Both the position numbers and the translations under genes were made by a program. Source: Triplophysa rosa (taxonomy: Eukaryota; Chordata; Actinopteri; Cypriniformes; Nemacheilidae). From it: a DNA stretch of 64,000 nt. This document shows, in pieces, positions 26,590 to 37,263 of this stretch. The notes below the pieces were generated by a model. The model was not told the origin of the DNA, did no database searches, and saw nothing but the letters and a program-made list of their open reading frames with translations. Position 1 is the first letter of the stretch. Each line of letters opens with the position of its first letter. The stretch covers positions 7,406,310-7,470,309 of the forward strand of contig NC_079914.1 in assembly GCF_024868665.1 (NCBI RefSeq), written 5' to 3'.

Positions 26590-27048
26590 CTTTGCGTTTG
26601 CCAGCTTGGGTATCCACAAAACACTCACAACAAACACAACATTTTAAATAAAAAGATTTCATCATTTTTAATAATGCTTATTAGTGTTACAATTTGCCAG
26701 AAATTTGAACTCTGAATATAGGAAAAATTTCGAAATACATGTTCGCAGAACTATCTGGTTTCAGTCTAAGCACATAAATTCGCTTGTAATTTAAGATGTA
26801 TTATGCTTGGATCCCTATACACATTGTTAAGTATTTCAGAAGACTCAAATCTCATTAACGATGCCTCACTTAGAAGTTGGCACACATTGATTCAGGCTGT
26901 GCCAACCAGTGGCGCTTAACCATACTGCTTAACAAAGTATTATTGCTTTGAGGGTTCGTAATAATAATACTGCAATAATCTTTTCAACGGAGTGGATATA
27001 CTGCATTTGAAAGAACCGATCCTCTTTAGAAGAACATGTTGCTTAAAG

Positions 27049-27314
27049 CAGTGGTTCTCAAACTGGGGGCCCCACGATGGCTCCGGGGGCCACAGATTTT
27101 GTGGCATTTTATGAAATATAGAAATTTATCATGAATTTTATGAAAAATAAGACCACCAACCAAAATAATTGATGTTCCTGCATTGTATAACTGAATATGT
27201 TTTTGGTTTAATTAAAATTCTAAGTTTAAGATTATAAATCTTTATTTGGGGGGCAGCAAAGCAATGCACTATACACAAAGGGGACCTTACAACAAAAAAG
27301 GTTAAGAACCACTG
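27049..27314. mobile_element. hAT-like MITE, 266 bp, 8-bp target duplication
   Basis: Begins CAGTGGTTCTCAAACTGG and ends AAGAACCACTG, the terminal style of Charlie-like hAT elements. GCTTAAAG is repeated exactly at 27041-27048 and 27315-27322. No coding capacity. Confidence 0.9.
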
Positions 27315-29322
27315 GCTTAAAGTATGTGTCCCACAGAGTGCCGTACTGTATATACACGTCTAAAACATTTAAGCAATATTTACCGACCGAGTGATACTGT
27401 ATTGATGGTTTGTCTTAAAATAATGTGTCTGATTTAAAACACGAGCATGCATGGAGTTCAGGGGTGATATTTCAACTAAGTTTGATGATCAAATCAGGAG
27501 ATTTAAACAATGACAACATTTTACATTTTGAACTATTGCTTTGAAGTTTCTGAAGTTTGAAAGTTTTCATTCAATTGAAATGAGAAGACAGCAAAAAGAT
27601 ATTTGGTTTATATACTCAGGCATGAGTTCCATTGGCTGTTCCTACAAACTGTGAGCAGAGGTATTGTTACAAATTACTCTTGGCAAATCGGCCTATCGTT
27701 TTTGACAATAAGAGGTCATTTTTCATGTCTGACCTTCTGTTTGGACTGCATTTTTGATCCTGTGTAATTATGTCTTTGTGCCCGAGAATGTGGAAATTTA
27801 ATCACTTTTACAAAGAGGCCAGGCAAACGGCAGCGGGAGAAAGAGAGTTTCAGAGGAACAAGCGCTACCATTTTAACAGGACAACATGTTTGAATTAGAT
27901 GTTCTCGCACTGGCTTTAAATGGATTTCTGAAGTGGTTGTTTGTGAAGATTTTCAATCGGACGTAACCTTGAGTCTTTTTTTATGGGAGGTCCGTCGGAT
28001 TTAAGTGCTGGTATGGCATGAAGAGCCTGAATGCACGCGCTGCTCTCTGCTCTCCATCCATCTCTCTCCACCTCGGTTTTCTGCCTATCTCTCTGCCTGT
28101 CTGCTTCTTTTCTCCCTGAAATTGAAAAATCTGCCTGTGAAGTTGTCGCCATTGTCTGGGTAATTAATGGAATGCTGAGAGCGTGGTTCAGGTGCTTAAA
28201 GAGGTTTTTTTCTTTTTCCTCGTGACTAATAAGGGTAGGAAATAAGGCATTAGTGTTTTCGTGCTTCTTTTGTATATAAACTTATGTATAATACGTGCAT
28301 TTCGATGAAAGGACGGTGACCTTCGCTGCGTTCCGCTTTGGTTGTGCATGTTGAGGTGAGGTTTATCATAACAATCCAAGTGGTCCTGTTTTAATATGCG
28401 CCTATTAATTCGAACATGTAGTTTGAAAGTTTGGGTCAAGGGCTCGCAGAGGTATGTCAAAATGATCTAAAAGTTCTTGCTTATAACATTAAAGAATGGC
28501 CTGATATCTAATGTCGGACACTGAGTATTTATAGATGCCCTTCTGTTTAGTAGAAGTCTTTACAATTTGTGAAATATTAGTTAAGATGGTTATTACAGAT
28601 GCCACAATCATTCATTTTACAGCATGCGTACTCTATATGAATGTATTTGAACGATTCTCTCATTTGCATCTACTTGAATTCCTCCGATAGTTGTGAGGAG
28701 AAACATCTACTTAAATTGAAACGCAACTTAGAACTCAATTAACTCTTGAACTAAAGAGCAACTACTGAGCCATAAAATGTATCTCCTGTACATCAGATCG
28801 GGATGATCTCATTACTCTGTGAGACTTGTCAAACCCAGGAATAAATTGAACATCATTCACAGTGAATCTGAACTGAACACGTGTGTCATCGCCATGTCTG
28901 ATCTCACGCTACAGCTCAGCTGCGCAGCTCTTAAAATGAAGGCCTTCAGTAAATCTCGTAGTTGTGTTATTTCAGAGCTCATGTCTGATAAAGACGACCG
29001 CAGTCCATCCATTTTCCATCTAAAACAGAGCCGTACATGTCTGCGTTTCAGTACAGCTCGATCAATTTCAGGATTGTACAGTGGAATGTGGAAAAACTGT
29101 GTAGTTTTACAATGAAGCTTTGGATTACAAATGCCATCCATATATATTGTAGTTGACATTCTCTGTTACATTGTACAATATACCTTGTATATTTAAGTTT
29201 GCACGTATTTATGAACTGTTTAGAACAGTCTACTTAGTTACTGTATAAACAAAGAAATGAATAAGACCTATTTTGCTCTCGTTTATAATGCCTGACACAT
29301 AAAACAATGTATTGTCTTTCAG

Positions 29323-29454
29323 GAGCATTTATCTAAACCTAAACACAGCGTGCCAAACGAATGCAATCTTAACGTACCCATGGAAGCAGAGTTAACATCC
29401 TGCCATTCGCTCAGTTCCTCTCCTCAGCAAAACGGCACCATGTGTCTTCACTGA
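29323..29454 (+). CDS. Terminal coding exon of the same unidentified gene
   Basis: The acceptor is TTGTCTTTCAG at 29322. The phase-0 frame encodes 43 residues, beginning EHLSKPKHSV and ending QQNGTMCLH, then TGA. The segment is polar, with a Ser-rich run near the end and no recognisable domain. The stop is followed by about 0.95 kb of non-coding sequence and a canonical poly(A) signal, as expected for a last exon. The three visible exons encode about 119 residues of C-terminus. No paralogue or family comes to mind, so no gene name is given. Confidence 0.55.
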   Translation, partial: EHLSKPKHSVPNECNLNVPMEAELTSCHSLSSSPQQNGTMCLH

Positions 29455-29852
29455 AACGCTTCCCATCATGTGGTTTGGTAAAGCGAAGATATCGTTTTCT
29501 GTTTTATTGACCTCAATGTCAAGAGTACCCTGCATGTTTTAAAACGTTGTGCTTATTTGTATGTCTCCAATGCCAGATTCTGTTGTACAGATGCAAACTA
29601 CGATCTGAAACGGTTTGTTTATGAAAAACAAACTTTTAAAATGTCTACATTCTGATTGTTTTATGATAAATGTTAAATGAATCATTGAAAGCATGCTGAG
29701 ACTGTAAGTCAGTTTGTTTGGTTTTTAAAATGAAATGTTAATCATAGGCAGTTCATTTCTGTTTAGTTTTTCTGCATAACACACTATACCAGTCGAAGAT
29801 TTGGACACACTTGTCTTAATGTTTTTTATATGTGAAATTCTTAAAAACAGTT

Positions 29853-30096
29853 CGGTCACACTTCAGTATAGGGGGCAATTCTCGCTATTAACAAACCCTT
29901 AACTACGACTTTTGCCCCAATAAACTCTTTATTTGTATCTTATTAATAGTTAGTAAGGTAGTTGTTAGGGATGTAGAGTATGGTCATGCAGAATATGTGC
30001 TTTATAAGTGCTAATAAACAGCCAATATGCCAATAATAGGCATGCTAATAACAACTAGTTAATAGTGAGAATTGTCCCCTATACTGAAGAGTTACC
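29853..30096. mobile_element. Inverted-repeat MITE in the plus-strand gene 3'UTR
   Basis: The arms share CTTCAGTATAGGGG and CAATTCTC(G/A)CTATTAAC in inverted orientation. Flanks AACAGTT at 29846-29852 and 30097-30103 are an exact 7-bp target duplication. The element would fold into a hairpin in the mature mRNA. Confidence 0.75.
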
Positions 30097-30395
30097 AACA
30101 GTTTTGTAGACAAATATAAATTTTGCTTTTGCATGAATGAATTTCTAATTCACTTTTTGTTTGTTTGAAGAATCGTCACTATATCAGTTTTGATCTAAGA
30201 TGTTTTTTGTTGTTCACTACAGAATGTTTACGCTTGTGTTTTGATAACGTCTCTATTCTTCTTAAACGTGGAAAATAGAAATAATGAAGATTTGAGATGT
30301 GTTCAAACCTTTGACTAAAATGTATATCAGATCAAGGCTGTAAAGGCATCAGGTACATTTGTTTTATTTATGACTGTAAATATATTTTTCCTTAA

Positions 30396-30401
30396 AATAA
30401 A
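30396..30401 (+). terminator. Poly(A) signal of the plus-strand gene
   Basis: AATAAA about 940 bp after the stop at 29454, just downstream of a TGTAAATA Pumilio-type element. It is the clearest plus-strand poly(A) signal before the converging nr5a2 3' end. Confidence 0.5.
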
Positions 30402-30645
30402 ACCCCATGTAGAGGTACTCTGTGATTTCCATCCTAATTGCAGTCACCTTGAATCCAGGCTATCTGTGGATACTCTGTGAATCTACTGCATGCATGCTTT
30501 ACAACATTCTGATGTGGCATAATCGTTTATATTACATTGTAAGTATGAAGTTGTTCCGTGTATATCGTTGTTCACTGATTTACTGATTATGGACTATTCA
30601 TTGCCAGAGATGAAAATAAAGTGACGCCCCTTGGCATAATAGTAA

Positions 30646-30651
30646 TTTATT
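30646..30651 (-). terminator. nr5a2: Distal candidate nr5a2 poly(A) signal
   Basis: AATAAA on the minus strand, 3.2 kb after the nr5a2 stop and about 245 bp from the poly(A) signal of the converging plus-strand gene. It is the last minus-strand signal before that gene and would give a long 3'UTR. Use is not proven. Confidence 0.35.
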
Positions 30652-33203
30652 ACAATATGATGGACAGATTCCAAGAGCTCGTATGAAAACTCTTTATGGC
30701 AAGAGGTGACATCAGAGATTGAGTCTGAGTGTGGCTTCCAGAGCACAAAATAAGAGAATCCAAACAATGAAGCAGGTAAGCAGACATCCAATCGTTTGTA
30801 GTGGGGAAAATGGCACAGTAAGGGAATGAGGGGCACTGGATTTCTTAAGATTGTCAGTCTGATCACACATTACAGCCACAAAATGAAGCAAGGACAGACA
30901 AAATTACAAATCAGTTTTCCTAGAGCAGATAAAGACGTTTGTGGCTTTATGTACAAATGGGAGGTTAAGAACCCTTCAGTTAGATGACATGCATCCATTG
31001 CTCAGCGTTGGACATCACATTTTTACATCACGTTTCTGTAAAAGAATCCTTTACGTAAACTGATGCCACCTGGGAGGTTAGAAAGACGTATGGCGATTTT
31101 AATTTAGATGACTTCCTTGAGGAGTTGTTGTCAAACATTTTGGTAGTATAAATAAACTCATATTATGGGATGTCAAGTCACCATGTTGATCATTTCCACT
31201 GTGAAGTCATTTAAACGAACAGGTAAACTGCAGCAGGTACCTCAACACTGTTTTTACGGTGCGCGGATGTTTTTTACAACATTTTTACAATTTGAAATCT
31301 TTAAAGTCAACATGAAACAGCATTCACAACCTATTTTACTTCTGTAATGTGACATTTACAAATGAAACAAGATGTTCAATGATATAACAATTTTGTGCTG
31401 GACTTGATTTCGTCCATCGGGAGTTTAAATTGTGAACAGTGGCCAAACTATATGAATGTGAGTTTGAAGTGGGATTTTGTGAAGCTTGAAGGTTTTGAGA
31501 AGACTCTGAAGGTTACGTGAAGTTCACACTCAAAAGCATCTCGACATAACTTGTGGTAAGACTTTTTTCAAATCCAATGTAATTTGCCATGAATATATTT
31601 GCTGTAATCCTTGTGTTAACATTAACTGACATTAAAATGCTGTATAAACCATTGATATGCTTATTTTCTGCCCTAGGTGATGTCAGCAAAAGAGTCAGAT
31701 CATATGAAAGAACATGCACACCAAGACCAGGAACGTGAATGAAGAAAGTAAATAGGGTCAGTTTTGATTTCATGTTGACTTTAACACCAGTCAAATGCAA
31801 CACAGTCAAATGAAGCATTCAGGAAAAACAAAGACAGTCCCAGAGTATCAATTCTCTCATCAATTCATTGTGATGCAAACAGGTGAGTGCAGTCAAGGGA
31901 CAGACGCTGTCTTTGGTATAGAACACAGACTGCCATGATGAACACATTCATTGAAATCTGACGATAGAAAAGATGCAGCGGTCAGTCACACCAGATCACT
32001 TAAATACAGCGCTTCATATTTTACAGTGGCAGGACTGGTGGTTGTTTAATGTGAATCACTGTATCTACATGTTTAAAAACGTGCTACAGTAAACAAATAC
32101 ATTTTGTCGGGATCACACCCCTCTGTGTGTGAACACATGGATGAAACCAACACAATAAATTAAGCTTAACCAGTGACGTACATTTAAAACGTAGAACGTA
32201 AAAACAGGTTCTACAAAAAGAGAAGTCCACAGAAATAAGCCAGCACAATTTAAAAAAAGTAAAAAAAATCCTCAAAACTCAGTATTAAGTGAGATTCGTC
32301 TCCGATTTAGTGTCTCACGACATAATTAAGTACTCACACCGAAGAAAGCAAATGAGAGGAAATGTCATCTTTTGTGAACATCTTTTGTTTCCTTTCGTTT
32401 TCATATGAAATCATTGCTTTGCAACTGAACGCATTACAGTTATCTCCCACACGACCACATGAATGTAAACACCTTATTTCTTTTCAATTGTATAACATTA
32501 ATACTTTATATATAGATATGGACTTTTTATTTTACATATCGAAATTCACATCGGCACGGTTAGCTAGCATGGAAATGAAATAAGGCAAGACTCACATGAC
32601 TGTGACATCAAAAATTATTAATACTGATAGTTAAGGGTGGTTGTCTCTTTTTTTATTCCTTTGTTCTCGGCAGGTTTTGGTCTTGTGTTGACGGGATTTC
32701 TTCATTGTGGCTCTGACTCTGTGCTTAGTTCCACTTCACTTTTGATGCAGTTTTGTCATCATTTGAAAAACAAAAAATCTACACTTTTAGATTAGATCGA
32801 GACATCCTTTCAGGTGAATCTCATACAGACCTGTGTAGGTCCAGGTTGTATTTAAAAATAACTTTTAAAAAATCAAATTTATGAAGAGCTTTTTTTATTA
32901 AATTGTTGCATTATTGTTATGATAATTCAATTTCTATCCAAATGTTAAACATTTTGCTTAAGGGTTTTGTGTTTTTTTTTTTCTTTTAATCTGCAAACAT
33001 TAAAGAGCACTTCCTAGTGCATCATGAAAATGAATTATATATATACAGTATATTTTTAACATTTGTATATTTTGCATTGTAATGTGTGTATATGCCTTAT
33101 TGAACCTAAAATGTAAAAACACTGTCATAATGCCCAAAAATAAAAAATAGGGTTTAAAGCAAAATGTAATTTAGTTCATTCTAATGACAGAACATGACCT
33201 TGA
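30652..33203 (-). other. Possible extended nr5a2 3'UTR or intergenic sequence
   Basis: No ORF here is convincing on either strand. The region holds one inverted-repeat element (31301-31784), AT-rich stretches around 32860-33170, and several AATAAA motifs on the minus strand. It is either 3'UTR, if the distal signal at 30646 is used, or intergenic. Confidence 0.4.
31301..31784. mobile_element. Inverted-terminal element (TTAAAGTCAACATGAAA ends), 484 bp
   Basis: Both ends carry TTAAAGTCAACATGAAA as inverted repeats and finish in TTAA. The interior has only a spurious 101-codon frame. It lies in the possible extended 3'UTR of nr5a2. Confidence 0.7.
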
Positions 33204-33873
33204 CAGGTCTGTGAGATTCACCCACTTATTTATTTATTTTAGATATTCTTGAGTGTCAATGTTAAACGAGAAATACATGAACTTTTTGGTGAGGGGTTTG
33301 GAATAAAGTCTTTGGATGGTGCAGATGCAGGCGATGGCTGTCTGTTCTACCTCAGATTCTGGCTCGGGCCCAGCTTGTGTGTCTTTAAACAGACAGGAGG
33401 GAGGGGGGGGCGCATGTCCAGGCCTCAATGGAAACAGTGGGTCAACGCTGGCAAACCAGTCTACGTCTTGAAAGAGAGCCCATTCCTTTCCCTGTAATCT
33501 TAAACCCTCCAGCTTAAGTCTGAGTTTAAATTGGACCTTTCAATGGCAAGGTCAGCTGCACACAGAACAAATAACGACTGACGCTCATGAATCCGACAAC
33601 ACTGTAATAAATCCGCGGCCTAGAGGTCATTATAACACTTCGTTTGTCCGTTTCATTTCTTATTTAGAAATGCATCCGCCCTCGCTTTTACTCTTTACCA
33701 TCCCCTCCCTTTAAAATCGTGCCAGTACAACCAGACCGCAAACCCAGTCAGTGCGAATCTCACGTATGCACGTTTCATTGTTCGAAGGCTATGTCTGGTG
33801 ATGACGCTGGACTTGAGATGATGCTGGGAGCAGTGTGTGCGATGCGTTGACAGTAAAGAGTAGCGGGCGGTCC
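33204..33873 (-). other. nr5a2: nr5a2 proximal 3'UTR
   Basis: Sequence directly after the nr5a2 stop. Two overlapping AATAAA signals (TTTATT on the plus strand at 33229-33234 and 33233-33238) sit about 640 nt downstream and give the nearest plausible poly(A) site. Further signals occur beyond this, the most distal at 30646-30651, so a UTR of about 3.2 kb is also possible. Sequence alone cannot tell which is used. Confidence 0.55.
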
Positions 33874-34121
33874 TCAGGCACGTTTGGCGTGCAGCATCTC
33901 TATAAGTAGATTGTTACAGGGCACGTCACCGTTCAGGTGCTTGTAGTACAGATATTCCTCCGCCTGCAGGCTGACAGCTCGGATCTCCGGCAACCGTAGC
34001 AGCAACTGGCCGAACTTGTCCGTCTGCTGGGGGTAGTTGCACATGACGTAGTCCAGCAGTGCAGCGTTGACCTGTTCCTGTACGCTCTCTACCAGGTGGA
34101 AGTTCTCAAGGTTCTTCACAT
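33874..34121 (-). CDS. nr5a2: nr5a2 terminal coding exon (ligand-binding domain C-terminus, AF-2)
   Basis: This exon encodes the last 81 residues of an NR5A2/LRH-1 orphan nuclear receptor plus the stop. NR5A2 binds DNA as a monomer, holds phospholipids in its pocket, and controls early development and liver, pancreas and steroidogenic genes. The acceptor is TTTTTCAG on the minus strand at 34122. The exon opens with two bases completing a split Asp codon, then [10 protein letters not shown]. It carries [10 protein letters not shown], the [10 protein letters not shown] helix whose Tyr and Lys contact phospholipid phosphate in LRH-1, the AF-2 coactivator helix LLIEMLHA, and the usual end AKRA. 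The family tail VPYNN reads VPCNN here. NR5A1 diverges clearly in this region (from memory it ends LIEMLQAKQT), so NR5A2 is preferred. A teleost nr5a5-type paralogue is a less likely alternative. Phase agrees with the exon at 47742-47889. Confidence 0.96.
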
Positions 34122-34239
34122 CTGAAAAACAATAAAAGTGCAGCGTGTAATTTAGGCACCAATTGTCACAAGCACACAAAATACCCTTCATTCTGAGCCC
34201 TTTCTAAAAATCTCTAGAGACTGAAAGGGAATTCATTTT

Positions 34240-34900
34240 AGCAAAACGAATCTCAAGGGACCCAAAGCAGCTAAGATCCCAAATGCTGCTTTATTTTTTC
34301 ATCAGCGAGCTATAACTCAAGTCTCCGACTTTTATATTTTCCTTATCTTGTCTTTAATTTATGACACGCCAACAGAAATCAAGATGTGTCCCTCACTTGT
34401 GCGGCTGCTGGATCTGCTAATGAATCCCTAGCGTGTGGCTCTATTTAATCAGGTTTGAGGGGCCACCCCATGTGATCTTTTATTTATCCCTTTGACCTGG
34501 GGTTGAATGCGAGCGTGGTCATCCCACCACAGTTCCTCCTAATGGAGACTGCTGGGCTCCATGTGCACCTCCGAACGATCTTGAAAGCACTCGGACCCAC
34601 CCGGCCATATCTAATGAGCCAGCTGACACTTCTCTGCCTACTCTCTTTTTCCCTAAAAATAATCGGGACTGCCTCACCCGACTGAAAACGAGAGATGGGG
34701 AAGTGACTCTATCAGCGTGTAATGAGGTTTGTAGAACAAGCTGTGAGCGCTTCGTGGCATTGGTGAGGATGTTTGACCCCTGGGTGACACCAGCAGGCAG
34801 AATCAGGAAAGGGAAAGAGGCGGGTTTAACTCGAAAATGACCAATTACAAATCTACAGCTCTGCTGGGGTTGTTTTAACAGTGGCGAGAAAGTCAACAAA
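34240..34900. promoter_or_regulatory. Candidate conserved element just upstream of the terminal nr5a2 exon
   Basis: Repeat-free sequence with clustered CTAATGA (twice, near 34418 and 34612), TTTATTTATCC, a CAGCTG E-box and CCAGCAGGCAG. An ORF of 126 codons on the minus strand (34519-34899) has no family or splice support. Confidence 0.25.
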
Positions 34901-35254
34901 CAAGACTCAGACCTGGCAGTCAGATTTACTTTGAGGGAAGTGGATTTTTAAGGTTTTTTGTTTTTATAAAAAATTAGGAGACCATTTCAGATTTCATTTA
35001 ATCAGCATTTCTAGATGGATTGTGGCCATTCCAGTCCAGTGTCTGTTGAATTTCGACAAAATCAAACCTCAGGAGTGACATTAAGTCAGCCTTTAATTAA
35101 GTCAAGACTGACAGCATGACAAGACACACGAAAACTGTGATAACTGTGAGGTTATCACATAAAAATAAATATTTAATACAAATTTAAACATTTCCTAAAT
35201 ACATGTACAAATATGACTGTTGTATTGCTTAAAAGTGAATATGAACTTGTTTTC

Positions 35255-35470
35255 TTTGCAGTATTTGGGGTCTGAAAAGACACACAGCATCTTTTCTGTT
35301 ATTTTGACCTGATTCTCCAGTTTTCATTTTCTGCAAATAAACGCAAATAGAAACAATATTTTTATTTGAAATGTGGAAGAAATATTGTTCGCAGAACGAA
35401 ACAAAAAAGGATAATTTTACCTAAACACAGCTATAAATAATGAATTCAGAAAAACTTAAATAATTTTTTT
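35255..35470. repeat. Interspersed repeat, inverted relative to 17725-17965
   Basis: It matches the reverse complement of the 17725-17965 copy over about 200 bp, including CAGTATTTGGGGTCTGAAAA and TTATTTTGACCTGATT, with small indels. Confidence 0.7.
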
Positions 35471-37108
35471 TCAGTATCTGTATACATATTTATATATGTA
35501 ATTACATGTTATATTTTAGTACAAAGTTACACAACAGTTACATGAAATAAATCAGTTGTCAATCTTTTTCATGAACCTAACTCATTGAAACCGTCTGATC
35601 TGACTTCCCACTATTACTGTAGTTAGCATGAATTAAATTCTCACTTAAGATTTCCGCGAGTGAGCTCAGATTCCTAGTCTTTCTCAGACTAATTAAAGAA
35701 AGACCATACATAAAAAGTTCAGTTTTAATTGCTAATTATTGTTCGTCTGCTTTTGAACATGAAAAACTGAAGCACTGAGATGGGTTAAAGGAGTCCACTG
35801 ATCGATGACAATGGCTTGATCTTTTCCGCCCCAAGCGAACGCGGCAGGATACCAGGCGAGAATTAACGTGTTTGTTTAATTTATCCACGGCAAGATGCGC
35901 CTAATCATGCCCTGCTGACAGAGAGCGGAAAAAAGCACAAAAAAATAACGCAACAACAAAAAAATCGTACAAGCAGCACTTACGATCCAGTCAGGTTGCA
36001 GCATAGTAAGCACTCTTATTTTCTATCTCAACATTTAGCCACTGTGGGACTAATTATCAACTTTTTCTCATTTTTTATGAAACATCCTTAGTGTGCACTG
36101 GGGCTGCTATGTAGCCTGCCTCCAAACCCTTAGGTCCTGAGGAATACATTGTTCATTTGACTATAGCACTCGTACTAGACGACCTCACATACCCACTGGT
36201 AGACAACCCCCAACCCCCTCCCTTCTGATATTCTGGGATGGTTTTTAATTAGTAAGGATTCTCTAAGTGAAAAAGATCATTCCACAAGAAATGTATGCAC
36301 CCCCCTTCCTAAAGCCCTCGTGAGATTCATTTTTATACTGACACGTATTCACAAATATTGTCCGTGTATGGTGTAGGCGCAGTTCATCAGCTCTCTACAG
36401 TAATGGCATATTGATTGTAATTGTTTGGTATGCACGCTGCAAATGAAGATACACAAGGGTATGGAATTTCACCTCTAATAGTTTAGTCAATGACCAATTA
36501 AATCATAACACGAAATTTGAAAGGCAAATGATGAATCCATTGACATTCCTATCTGAGTGATGTCACAATGTAATGAATGCCTTTCTTTTGTAAAGCAGGA
36601 CAATTAGTTGTGCAACTGAGCAAAGCTGCCAGCATGGTATTGTGTATATTCATTACAGCTTTAGAGAAATGTTTGTTCCGAGATCTGAGATTACACCCAG
36701 GACCTTTCAAAAGGCAAACACCCTCCTTTTCGCTGTAATGATATAGTCAATCAAGCATGTCAAAATGTTATCTTTATTCATTATTAACTTCATTTTCTGC
36801 TGCACACCAATCAGAAAACAGGGCAGTGCTGTGACCGCCAATGATCTCTGGTGTAAGGTACATGCCTATTTTCTTTTAGATTCGGCCTGTGAAATGCCAC
36901 ACGTGGCCAATGTCCACTTGGTCAGCACTGATTATATTTACCCACGGTTCAATGTTGAGTTGAACGTCACATGTTTAGTTGGGTTAGGTAAATTACAGTA
37001 GTTTTGGAAATTTTCACCCAATCAATAAATAATTATAGACCCAATGAAGTTGACAAGCAAAATGTTCATTGTGTTTATGTATATTTTTTGATAAAAATAT
37101 ACAAAATA

Positions 37109-37263
37109 CAATATCTTCATTGGTTACACTGCCATAAAATAATTGTTCACCCAAAAATGGTCCCCATTGTCTTTCCATAGTAGGAATAAAAATGACTATC
37201 GTCAATGGGGACCATTTTTGGGTGAACAATTATTTTATGGCTGTGTAACCAATGAAGATATTG
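37109..37263. repeat. Near-perfect inverted repeat (61-bp arms, 33-bp loop)
   Basis: Arms 37109-37169 and 37203-37263 are reverse complements with one mismatch in 61. Each arm includes GTTCACCCAAAAATGG of the TTAAAGGGA repeat family plus outer sequence. The loop contains CCATAGTAGG from the same family. The repeat remnant continues to about 37305 (CTATTCCTTTAAG). In nr5a2 pre-mRNA this would be a long double-stranded stem. Confidence 0.9.

Larger units (their letters stand above)
16533..29322 (+). other. Intron of the plus-strand gene (12.8 kb)
   Basis: The intron contains repeats at 17725-17965, 18020-18210, 19061-19303, 24667-25307 (with a nested element at 24710-25190) and 27049-27314, and a long (GT)n at 26544-26587. 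AT-rich sequence lies at 19310-19560, 21780-22140 and 25320-25860. Candidate regulatory blocks are at 18240-18730, 20230-20680 and 23100-23370. No coding exon was recognised. Confidence 0.5.
29455..30420 (+). other. 3'UTR of the unidentified plus-strand gene
   Basis: Non-coding sequence after the TGA. It contains an inserted inverted-repeat element (29853-30096), a Pumilio-type motif TGTAAATA at 30375-30382, and AATAAA at 30396-30401. The cleavage site is probably within 30 bp after that signal. Confidence 0.5.

Noticed and set aside
26310..26715. Several ORFs across the (GT)n tract
   Set aside because: They consist of repeated Thr-His or Cys-Val and arise from the microsatellite.
31513..31818. 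101-codon minus-strand ORF
   Set aside because: It overlaps the inverted-repeat element 31301-31784 and uses its terminal sequence. It is a by-product of the repeat.
33351..33358. CTACCTCA let-7 seed match
   Set aside because: It is on the plus strand, whereas the nr5a2 UTR here is transcribed from the minus strand, so it is not a target site in that mRNA.
34519..34899. 126-codon minus-strand ORF just upstream of the terminal nr5a2 exon
   Set aside because: No NR5A2 similarity and it is separated from the exon by stops. Likely intronic chance ORF in a regulatory-looking block.
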